This document shows positions 1 through 5,688 of a stretch of DNA of 6,030 bases, piece by piece (position 1 is the stretch's first letter; each line of letters begins with the position of its first letter). Source of the DNA: Acidobacteriota bacterium (GTDB taxonomy: Bacteria > Acidobacteriota > Vicinamibacteria > Vicinamibacterales > JAFNAJ01); assembly GCA_017860085.1 (NCBI GenBank), contig JAFNAJ010000173.1:1-6030 (forward strand). The letters are read 5' to 3'. Position numbers and translations under genes: made by a program. The notes beneath the pieces are model-generated. The model worked only from the letters and a program-made list of their open reading frames with translations, did no database searches and was not told the origin of the DNA.

Positions 1-1557
1 TCGGCGGCGGCCGCGCAGCTGTTCCAGGCCATGGGAGTCGGCGCGTTCATCCAGCTGCTGGCCAACCTCCGGATCTTCCAGGCGTCGAACGACTTCGTCG
101 TCCACGTCGGCCAGATCGGCAAGAGCATCGTCCGGCTCGGCTTCCGCCAGACCGACTTTGCCATCAAGGCCGGCGGCATCTCGACCATTTCGGCGCCCGC
201 GGTGAGCCCCGCCTACGTCGGCGTCGGCTACATCATCGGCCCCGTCCTCGGCTCGCTGAACTTCGCGGGCGGCCTGCTGGCGTGGGGACTGTTCGTCCCG
301 CTCCTCGCGTTCTTCCTCGGGCCGCACGTCATCAACGACTTCGCCACGGCACAGGGGCTCGACCCGACGGCTGAGGCCACGTGGGAGGCCCTGTCAGGCT
401 CGATGTGGCGCTTCATCGTGCGCCCGATCGCGGTGGGCGGCATGCTCGTGGGCGCGTCGTACACGCTCTACCGCATGCGCAAGAACCTGGCCATCGGGAT
501 CAAGCGCGGCGTGGCCGATCTCAAGAAGTCGGCCGGGGCGGCGGAAGCGACCGAGCGGACCGAGCACGATCTCAACTTCAAGGTCGTGCTGATGGGCATC
601 GCGGCGACCTTCGTGCTGATGATCGCCATCTACAACTACTTCACGGGGGCCATCGGCGCCGCCATCTTCGCGGCCATCGTCATGCTCGTCGCGGGCTTCT
701 TCTTCGCAGCGGTGTCGGGGAACCTCGTCGGCATGATCGGCTCGTCGAACAACCCGATCTCCGGTCTGACGCTCGCCACGCTGATCATCGCGGCGCTCGT
801 CATGGTGATCGTCGGGGCGACCGGAAACCAGGGGGTGGCTGCTGTGCTCGGTGTGGCGGCCGTCGTCTGCGTGTCGTCAGCTGTGGCCGGCGAGATGCTG
901 CAGGACCTGAAGGTCGGCCACATCCTGGGCGGCACACCGTGGCGCATGCAGGTTGGCGACGTCATCGGCGTCGTCGTGTCCGGCGCGCTCTTGTTCTTCC
1001 CGTTGTACGTCCTTCACTTCTCGAACATCGCCCAGGGTGGCACCGGCTTTGGCGACCGGGCGCTCTCGGCCCCCCAGGCCGGTCTGATGGCGACGCTGGC
1101 GCAAGGCATCGTCGGCGGTGAGATGGCGTGGCCGCTGGTCATCGTGGGCATCGCCATGGGGTTCTCGCTGATCCTCATCCAGGTGAGGAGCCCGATGCTG
1201 TTTGCCGTGGGCATGTACCTGCCGCTCGAGACCACGTTCGCGATCTTCGTGGGCGGCATGCTCCGAGGGTATGTCGACCGGCGTGTGAAGGCGCGCGGCT
1301 ACAACGCGGCCCAGGCGGCCCGGGTCGAGAATGTCGGCGTGCTGGTGGCCTCGGGACTCATTGCGGGCGAGGCGCTGATGGGGCTGTTCGTGGCGGCCGT
1401 CGTCTTCTTCCGCAACAGCTTCTGGAGCATCGACTTCGCCTTTGCCTCGCCGATGGCCATCGCGTTCGCGGTGATCCTGGCGGCGTACCTGGTGATGGTG
1501 CCGCTCTCGAAGGCAGGGTCGGCTGACGAACCGGCGCCGCCCACCGCGGTGATGTAG
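1..1557 (+). CDS. OPT-family oligopeptide transporter, C-terminal part (5' end outside window)
   Basis: Integral inner-membrane transporter of the OPT superfamily, whose members import oligopeptides or metal-chelate compounds using an ion gradient. The frame is open from base 1, so the ATG at 31 is internal; 518 residues plus TAG are visible. Bacterial OPT proteins usually run about 600-680 residues, so roughly 100-150 N-terminal residues are missing. Family signatures seen (visible numbering): GMIGSSNNPISG near 244-256, QDLKVGHILGGTPWRMQ near 301-317, RSPMLFAVGMYLPLE near 396-410, and ASGLIAGEALMG near 450-461. About 11-12 hydrophobic segments can be drawn, including ones near 92-106, 215-240, 255-275, 319-340, 372-392 and 480-502. 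A charged, Lys/Arg/Glu-rich loop lies near 155-190, and the short Pro/Ala tail should be cytosolic or terminal. It converges on a minus-strand operon containing a dipeptidase, which suits peptide use. The family is clear; the substrate (peptide or metal chelate) cannot be told from sequence. Confidence 0.93.
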   Translation, partial: SAAAAQLFQAMGVGAFIQLLANLRIFQASNDFVVHVGQIGKSIVRLGFRQTDFAIKAGGISTISAPAVSPAYVGVGYIIGPVLGSLNFAGGLLAWGLFVPLLAFFLGPHVINDFATAQGLDPTAEATWEALSGSMWRFIVRPIAVGGMLVGASYTLYRMRKNLAIGIKRGVADLKKSAGAAEATERTEHDLNFKVVLMGIAATFVLMIAIYNYFTGAIGAAIFAAIVMLVAGFFFAAVSGNLVGMIGSSNNPISGLTLATLIIAALVMVIVGATGNQGVAAVLGVAAVVCVSSAVAGEMLQDLKVGHILGGTPWRMQVGDVIGVVVSGALLFFPLYVLHFSNIAQGGTGFGDRALSAPQAGLMATLAQGIVGGEMAWPLVIVGIAMGFSLILIQVRSPMLFAVGMYLPLETTFAIFVGGMLRGYVDRRVKARGYNAAQAARVENVGVLVASGLIAGEALMGLFVAAVVFFRNSFWSIDFAFASPMAIAFAVILAAYLVMVPLSKAGSADEPAPPTAVM

Positions 1558-1559
1558 GG

Positions 1560-1578
1560 GTACGCATCGGGCGCGTAC
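1560..1578. repeat. Small inverted repeat downstream of the transporter gene
   Basis: GTACGC at 1560-1565 is exactly complementary to GCGTAC at 1573-1578, leaving a 7-nt loop. It starts two bases after the transporter stop codon and lies just before the larger GC hairpin. It may add to 3'-end formation or protection of the transporter mRNA, but a 6-bp repeat could also occur by chance. Confidence 0.4.
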
Positions 1579-1585
1579 GAAACGG

Positions 1586-1620
1586 GGGGCCGCGGCGGGT
1601 CACGCCGCGGCCCCTCTTTG
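1586..1620. terminator. Rho-independent-type terminator hairpin between convergent genes
   Basis: A perfect 12-bp GC stem: GGGGCCGCGGCG (1586-1597) pairs with CGCCGCGGCCCC (1603-1614) across the 5-nt loop GGTCA. On the plus strand it is followed by TCTTTGTT, a moderate T-rich tract, so it should end the transporter transcript. Read from the other strand the hairpin is followed by CCGTTTCG, a weaker tract, so it may also stop the minus-strand operon ending at 1666. It is the only strong hairpin in the 108-bp convergent gap. Confidence 0.8.
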
Positions 1621-1665
1621 TTATGGTCGAGGTGTTCCAGCGCCACCCGCGCTGCGCCCGAGCGT

Positions 1666-1881
1666 CTACTCCGCGAGGTCGAGCACCTGCCGCGCGCTTT
1701 CCAGGTCTGCTTCCCTGACGAAGATCGCCACGCCCTGGTGCAGGTCGAGGCTGGGGATCTCGCTTCCCATGTCGTCGGCCATGATCGTCGCCTCGATCCC
1801 GCTGGCCTCGAGCGCCCCGCGCGCCAGTTCGGCTTCGTGCCGGTAGTGGAAGGTCGTCACGCACACGAGCTGGTCGGACAT
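1666..1881 (-). CDS. DUF2007-type small protein (putative signal-transducing protein), 71 aa
   Basis: Small cytosolic protein that resembles the DUF2007 family, a ferredoxin-like fold of unknown function sometimes labelled putative signal transducing protein. Visible hallmarks are an N-terminal beta strand (LVCVTTF, residues 5-11), the acidic/alanine helix HEAELARGALEASGIEA (about 15-31), a DDMGSEIP turn near 36-43, a GVAIFV strand (50-55) and a closing helix (DLESARQVLDL). The length is normal for the family. The frame stays open far upstream, but the ATG at 1881 is chosen because GGAGGT sits just before it, the family starts here, and the upstream part overlaps the aminotransferase gene. 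Its ATG follows the upstream stop codon by one base (TGA-C-ATG), so its translation is probably coupled to the aminotransferase. No catalytic residues can be named, and its role is unknown. Confidence 0.85.
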   Translation of the reverse strand: MSDQLVCVTTFHYRHEAELARGALEASGIEATIMADDMGSEIPSLDLHQGVAIFVREADLESARQVLDLAE

Positions 1882-1882
1882 G

Positions 1883-3379
1883 TCACCTCCGTGAGACGAG
1901 GGCGTCGAGGCGCAGGTCGAAGCACTGTCGGATGTCGGGCCCGTCTGCAGGGGCGTGGATGTGCTGGAACTCGTTGGTCTTCGGCGAGTATACGTAGTCG
2001 CGCTCCCAGGTGCTGGCGTGGGTGACCACGGCACGAACCGCGTCCACGAGAGCGTGCGCTTCGTCGGTCGTCGTGGTCGGGTGCACCGACATCCGCACCC
2101 ATCCCGGCTTGTCGGAGAGGTCTCCCTCGTCGATCTTCGCGGTGATCGCGTGGGAGCGCGTGGGGTCGACGTGCAGCAGGTAGTGCCCGTAAGTGCCCGC
2201 GCACGAGCATCCGCCACGGACCTGCACGCCAAACCGGTCGTTGAGAAGCTTCACCACCAGGTTGTAGTGCATGTCCTCGACGTAGAAGGAGAGGATGGCG
2301 AGGCGATCCTCAACCTGATCGGCCAGCAGGTGAACTCCCGGGATGCTCCTGAGGCCGGCAAAGAGAATCGGCAGCAGCTCGTGCTCGCGCGCGAGCATTC
2401 GGTCGACGCCCATCTCTTCCTTGAGGCGGATGGCCAGGGCGGCCTTGATGGCCTGCAGGAAGCCAGGGGTCCCGCCGTCCTCGCGCACCTCGATGTTGTC
2501 GACGAAGCTGTGTTCCTTCCAGGGGTTGGTCCAGTTGACCGTGCCGCCTCCGGGCTGGTCGGGCACCCGGTTGTGGTAGAGGCTCGAGTCGAAGACGAGG
2601 ACACCTGGCGTGCCCGGTCCGCCAAGGAACTTGTGCGGGGAGAAGAAAACGGCGTCGAGCTTGGCGGCGGGGTCGTCGGCCGGGTGCATGTCGATCGTCA
2701 CGTACGGGGCCGACGCCGCGAAATCGACGAAGCAGTAGCCGTCGTGTTCGTGCATGATGCGCGCCAACTGGTGGTACGGCGTCGCGATGCCCGTCACGTT
2801 CGAGCACGCGGTGAACGTGCCGATCTTGAGCGGCCGGTCACGGTAGCGCTCCAGAAGGGCAGCGAGGCTGTCGCAGTCCACGAGCCCGCGCGCGTCGGGG
2901 GCGATCACCTCAACGTCGGCAATGGTCTCGATCCACGTGGTCTGGTTGGAGTGGTGCTCCATGTGGGTGACGAACACCACGGGCCTCTCGTGGTCGGGCA
3001 CGCTGCAGAACGAGGCGAGCTGCTCGGGCAGGCGCAAGCCGAGCATGCGGATCAGCTTGTTGACCACGGTGGTCATGCCCGAGCCGGCGGTGATGATCAC
3101 GTCATCCGGACCGGCGTTGACGTGACGCTTGATGATCGCGTGCGCCTCCTGGTAGGCGTGCGTCATCGTGGTGCCAGTGGTGCTCGACTCCGAGTGCGTG
3201 TTGGCCACGAAGGGGCCGAACACCTCGAGCATCTGGCGCTCAATCGGCGCGTAGAGCCGACCGCTGGCCGTCCAGTCGGCGTACACGATCCGCCGATTGC
3301 CGTACGGCGATCGGAACGTCTGGTCGACGCCGACGATGTCGCGCCGGATGCCGTTGAAGAATCGTTCGAGTTCGCTCAT
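1883..3379 (-). CDS. Class V aminotransferase-fold PLP enzyme, cysteine-desulfurase-like, long form (498 aa)
   Basis: PLP-dependent fold-type I enzyme related to SufS/NifS cysteine desulfurases; the reaction is not settled. Residues visible (498-aa numbering): phosphate-binding loop TAGSGMTT (97-104), His cluster HMEHH (139-143, a stacking His in the family), cofactor Asp219 in VDFAAS, Schiff-base Lys250 in SPHKFLGGPGTPG, and a candidate catalytic loop VRGGCSCAG with Cys391 and Cys393. The N-terminal block with YADWTASGRLY and FGPFVANTHSESS is typical of a long class V subgroup. SufS-type enzymes are about 400 residues, so this is about 90 longer, including a tail rich in His, Asp and aromatics after about residue 450. 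The ATG at 3379 (MSELERFF) is chosen because family members start like this. A GTG at 3406 would add nine residues, and neither has a good Shine-Dalgarno site. It lies 69 bp downstream of the dipeptidase gene and one base from the DUF2007 gene. No Suf or Isc partner is nearby, so a role in Fe-S assembly is not supported. Confidence 0.88.
   Translation of the reverse strand: MSELERFFNGIRRDIVGVDQTFRSPYGNRRIVYADWTASGRLYAPIERQMLEVFGPFVANTHSESSTTGTTMTHAYQEAHAIIKRHVNAGPDDVIITAGSGMTTVVNKLIRMLGLRLPEQLASFCSVPDHERPVVFVTHMEHHSNQTTWIETIADVEVIAPDARGLVDCDSLAALLERYRDRPLKIGTFTACSNVTGIATPYHQLARIMHEHDGYCFVDFAASAPYVTIDMHPADDPAAKLDAVFFSPHKFLGGPGTPGVLVFDSSLYHNRVPDQPGGGTVNWTNPWKEHSFVDNIEVREDGGTPGFLQAIKAALAIRLKEEMGVDRMLAREHELLPILFAGLRSIPGVHLLADQVEDRLAILSFYVEDMHYNLVVKLLNDRFGVQVRGGCSCAGTYGHYLLHVDPTRSHAITAKIDEGDLSDKPGWVRMSVHPTTTTDEAHALVDAVRAVVTHASTWERDYVYSPKTNEFQHIHAPADGPDIRQCFDLRLDALVSRR
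1885..1890 (-). promoter_or_regulatory. Shine-Dalgarno site of the DUF2007 gene, inside the aminotransferase 3' end
   Basis: On the minus strand GGAGGT precedes the ATG at 1881 by only 3 nt. It is built from the last two arginine codons (CGG AGG) and the first base of the TGA stop codon of the aminotransferase. This fixes the small gene's start and indicates termination-reinitiation coupling. Confidence 0.75.
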
Positions 3380-3420
3380 CTCATCTGGCCAACGCCTACC
3401 GCCCACCGGCCGGCAACTGC

Positions 3421-3448
3421 CGCCGACCGCCGAGCGACGAACGCCGAC
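3421..3448. repeat. Degenerate heptamer tandem repeat, four units
   Basis: Four consecutive 7-mers of the form CG(C/A)CGA(N): CGCCGAC, CGCCGAG, CGACGAA, CGCCGAC. They occupy 28 bp of the gap between the dipeptidase stop codon and the aminotransferase start, and the array ends flush against the stop codon of the dipeptidase gene. The first and last units are identical, 21 bp apart. It encodes nothing evident. It could be a slippage-generated intergenic repeat; a regulatory role is speculative. Confidence 0.6.
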
Positions 3449-4903
3449 CTACCCCACACTCTTGAGCGTGGCGAGCAGGAACTCCCAGAACTTCGGCACC
3501 GTGTTCACGAAGATCTTCTCGTCGGGCGAGTGCACGCCCTCGAGGGTCGGCCCGAACGACAGCATGTCGATCCCTGGGTACTTCTCGCCAATGATGCCGC
3601 ACTCGAGGCCGGCGTGAATGGCCTTCACCTCCGGCTCCTTGCCGTACAGCCGCTTGTAGGTGGCCTTCGCGGTCTTGAGAATCTGGGAACCCATGTCGGG
3701 CTTCCAGCCGGGATAGCCATCGCCCTGCATGACCGTGGCGCCGCCCAACTCCATGATGGTCTTCACCGTGTGGGCGATCTCCTGGATCTCGGAGGCCACA
3801 GAGCTGCGCTGGCTCGTGCCGAGCGTCACCTTCTTGCCCTTGGTCGTGATGACGGCGACGTTGGTGGACGTCTCGACGAGGCCCGGGATGTCGGCGCTCA
3901 TCTTGGCGACGCCGTGGGGGAGTGCGGCGATCACCTGGCTGACTTGCCGCTGCACGCGCCGCTTCATGACCGACACCTTGCGGCCCTTCACGTCGACGCA
4001 CGTGACCGACACGTCTGGCTCGACCGAGCCGAGTTCGCTGCGAACCGTGGCGTGCCACTCGGCAACGATGCTCTTGGCCGCGTCCACCTTCGCCACGGGC
4101 ACGCAGACGAGCGCCTGGGCTTCTCTGGGGATGGCGTTGCGCTTGTTGCCGCCGTCGATGCGGGCAAGGCGCGCCCCAAGGTCGTCGAGCCCCAAGAGCA
4201 CCCGGTTCAGGATCTTGATCGCGTTGCCACGGCCCTGGTGGATCTCCATGCCGGAGTGTCCGCCCTTGAGGCCCGACACCTTCACCTCGAGTGCTGCGCT
4301 CTTGGCGGGAGCGGGTTCGGAGGCCACGTCCCAGGTGCCGGTGGTGTCTTTGCCGCCGGCGCACCCCACGTAGAGTGCGCCCTCCTCTTCGGAATCGAGG
4401 TTGAGCAGCGTGCGGCTCTCGACGAACCCTGGCTCCAGGCGATGGGCCCCGGTGAGTCCCGTCTCTTCGTCGATCGTGAACAGCAACTCGAGCGGTCCGT
4501 GGTCGAGCGACCGATCCTCCATGATGGCGAGGTTGGTGGCGACGGCGATGCCGTTGTCGGCACCGAGGGTCGTGCCGTTGGCCATCAGGGTGTTGCCCTT
4601 GCGCACCAGCTCGATCGGGTCCTTCGCGAAGTCGTGCTTCACGTCGGCGTTCTTCTCGCACACCATGTCCAGGTGGCCCTGCAGGCACACGCTCGGCGTG
4701 CGCTCACGGCCCCTGGACGCGGGCTTCTTCACGAGAACGTTGCCGGCGGCGTCCTGCCGGGCCTCGAGACCCAGCTTCCTGGCCGTGTCGACGACGTAAG
4801 CCGCCGCGGCTTCCTCGTGCTTCGAGCAGCGGGGAATGCGCGAGAACGCGGCGAAGTACTTCCAGACGAGCGCGGGTTCGAGCCCTTGAATCGCAGCCGA
4901 CAT
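3449..4903 (-). CDS. pepD: Aminoacyl-histidine dipeptidase (Xaa-His dipeptidase, M20 family), 484 aa
   Basis: Cytosolic zinc metallopeptidase that cleaves dipeptides, classically Xaa-His such as carnosine, releasing free amino acids in peptide catabolism. The 484 residues match the E. coli PepD length (485). The full M20 metal site is visible: His77 and Asp79 in GHLDMV, bridging Asp116 in GADNG, catalytic Glu146 and metal-ligand Glu147 in DEETG, Asp170 in LNLDSEEEG, and the last His458 in GVHSPDEK. The central lid/dimerisation domain (about 185-390) contains GLKGGHSGMEIHQGRGNA, typical of PepD. No signal peptide is seen. The frame remains open upstream to 5167, but the ATG at 4903 is preferred: AAGGAG lies 7 nt upstream, family homology begins here, and the upstream stretch covers the rex start region and is Arg-rich nonsense. 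It is the first gene of the minus-strand unit, divergent from rex. All catalytic residues are intact. Confidence 0.95.
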   Translation of the reverse strand: MSAAIQGLEPALVWKYFAAFSRIPRCSKHEEAAAAYVVDTARKLGLEARQDAAGNVLVKKPASRGRERTPSVCLQGHLDMVCEKNADVKHDFAKDPIELVRKGNTLMANGTTLGADNGIAVATNLAIMEDRSLDHGPLELLFTIDEETGLTGAHRLEPGFVESRTLLNLDSEEEGALYVGCAGGKDTTGTWDVASEPAPAKSAALEVKVSGLKGGHSGMEIHQGRGNAIKILNRVLLGLDDLGARLARIDGGNKRNAIPREAQALVCVPVAKVDAAKSIVAEWHATVRSELGSVEPDVSVTCVDVKGRKVSVMKRRVQRQVSQVIAALPHGVAKMSADIPGLVETSTNVAVITTKGKKVTLGTSQRSSVASEIQEIAHTVKTIMELGGATVMQGDGYPGWKPDMGSQILKTAKATYKRLYGKEPEVKAIHAGLECGIIGEKYPGIDMLSFGPTLEGVHSPDEKIFVNTVPKFWEFLLATLKSVG

Positions 4904-4910
4904 GGGACAG

Positions 4911-4916
4911 CTCCTT
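4911..4916 (-). promoter_or_regulatory. Shine-Dalgarno site of pepD
   Basis: AAGGAG on the minus strand, 7 nt before the ATG at 4903. The strong match and good spacing decide the start among the many in-frame start codons upstream. Confidence 0.85.
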
Positions 4917-4970
4917 CGGGACCCGGGGGCGAGATCAGCTTGCCTCGGGCCACCTGACATGGTACTCCAA

Positions 4971-4995
4971 GCGGGGCGGCCATCCTTGACCCCGC
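4971..4995. repeat. Inverted repeat overlapping the rex -35 region
   Basis: GCGGGG (4971-4976) and CCCCGC (4990-4995) are exact inverted copies 13 nt apart, flanking the -35 hexamer at 4986-4991. It shares its right arm with the next inverted repeat, so the two structures exclude each other. It could be an operator half-site pair or simply GC-rich chance. Confidence 0.35.
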
Positions 4996-5014
4996 CTATC
5001 CGGGGCCATAGAAT
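4986..5014 (+). promoter_or_regulatory. Predicted sigma70-type promoter of rex-moaC
   Basis: TTGACC (4986-4991, five of six matches to TTGACA), a 17-bp spacer, then TAGAAT (5009-5014, five of six matches to TATAAT). This is the best promoter in the window and sits in the only divergent gap. Likely transcription starts at the purines G5023 or G5026, giving a leader of 0-3 nt before the GTG start at 5026. I saw no equally good promoter on the minus strand for pepD. Confidence 0.65.
4990..5005. repeat. Palindrome in the rex promoter spacer (candidate operator)
   Basis: CCCCG-CCTATC-CGGGG, with perfect 5-bp arms, begins inside the -35 hexamer and ends before the -10. A protein bound here would block the promoter. 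It does not resemble the classical Rex operator (TTGTGAA-N4-TTCACAA), so autoregulation by Rex at this site is not supported by sequence. Confidence 0.4.
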
Positions 5015-5025
5015 CCGGCCTCGTC

Positions 5026-5688
5026 GTGGCCACCTCCGACAAGCCCGCCGCCGGCGCCGAGCCGGTCTCCGAGCTGACCACCCAGCGGCTCTCGCTCTAC
5101 CTGCGATGCTTGGACCAGCTGGCGGCGACCGGCGTTCCGCGAGTCTCGTCAAAGGAACTCGCCGCAAGTTGCCGCCTGAACCCGGCGCAGATCCGGCGCG
5201 ACCTCTCGTCGTTCGGAGCGTTCGGCGTGCGCGGCGTCGGCTACTCGGTGGAGGACCTGCGACGGCGACTTCGCGAGATCATGGGGCTCCACCGCCAGCA
5301 CCGGGTCGCCATCATCGGCATGGGCAACCTCGGTCGGGCCCTGGCCGACTACGGAGGCTTCCGCCGCGGACCCTTCCAGATCGTGGCGCTGTTCGACAAC
5401 GATCCCTCGAAGGTCGGCTTGCGCTTCCGTATGGGGGCCGACGTACAGGACGTGCGCACCCTTCCGGAGGTGGCCCGCCGCGAGGGCATCGACATCGCCA
5501 TCGTCGCCGTGCCGGCCGACGCTGGCTGCGACGTGGCCGAGGCGCTGGCGCAGTCGGGGATTCGCGCCGTGCTGAATTTCACACCGGCCCTGCTCGAGCT
5601 GCCGCCGGGTCTCAAGGTCACCAACGTCGACGTGTCGGTGCTCCTCGAGAGCCTGGCCTTCTTTCTCGCGAACGACGCGCATGACTGA
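5026..5688 (+). CDS. rex: Redox-sensing transcriptional repressor Rex
   Basis: Cytosolic homodimeric repressor that reads the NADH/NAD+ ratio: it binds DNA when NADH is low and leaves it when NADH binds, controlling fermentative and respiratory genes. At 220 residues its length is usual. The N-terminal winged helix (about 20-85) has LSLYLRCLDQL, SSKELA and the recognition helix NPAQIRRDLSSFGAFG (52-67). The Rossmann domain has GMGNLG (98-103) and FDNDPSKVG (123-131), where Asp124 should hold the adenine ribose. The C-terminal part has VPADAG (162-167), NFTPALLELP (184-193) and the domain-swapped helix SVLLESLAFFL (204-214). The start is GTG (5026), since no later ATG keeps the helix-turn-helix. 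No Shine-Dalgarno site is seen, and the predicted promoter ends 11 bases upstream, suggesting near-leaderless translation. It is divergent from pepD and overlaps moaC by 8 bp. Confidence 0.97.
   Translation: MATSDKPAAGAEPVSELTTQRLSLYLRCLDQLAATGVPRVSSKELAASCRLNPAQIRRDLSSFGAFGVRGVGYSVEDLRRRLREIMGLHRQHRVAIIGMGNLGRALADYGGFRRGPFQIVALFDNDPSKVGLRFRMGADVQDVRTLPEVARREGIDIAIVAVPADAGCDVAEALAQSGIRAVLNFTPALLELPPGLKVTNVDVSVLLESLAFFLANDAHD

Noticed and set aside
381..1121. 246-codon plus-strand frame inside the transporter gene
   Set aside because: An Arg/Gly/His-rich out-of-frame shadow of the transporter; the real frame has clear membrane segments and OPT motifs.
1882..2232. Upstream extension of the DUF2007 frame into the aminotransferase gene
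   Set aside because: The extra part has no family similarity and lies in the shadow of the aminotransferase; GGAGGT and family length place the start at 1881.
1955..4957. A 1000-codon open frame on the plus strand, opposite pepD and the aminotransferase
   Set aside because: Both minus-strand genes lie in the same phase, and this frame is their exact codon-by-codon reverse complement. Stops would need sense codons TTA, CTA or TCA, which are rare in such a GC-rich genome. The translation is low-complexity (Val, His, Asp, Arg-rich), with no recognisable domain.
4958..4963. TACCAT on the minus strand as a -10 box for pepD
   Set aside because: No acceptable -35 hexamer at 16-18 bp upstream, so it is not reported as a promoter.
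4904..5167. N-terminal extension of the pepD frame up to a TTG at 5167
   Set aside because: The extra residues are Arg/Ala/Pro-rich, lie antisense to the rex start, and precede a strong ribosome site and the true family N-terminus at 4903.
4902..5684. 260-codon plus-strand frame overlapping rex
   Set aside because: An Arg/Pro-rich shadow in a different frame from rex, which has full Rex domain structure from 5026.
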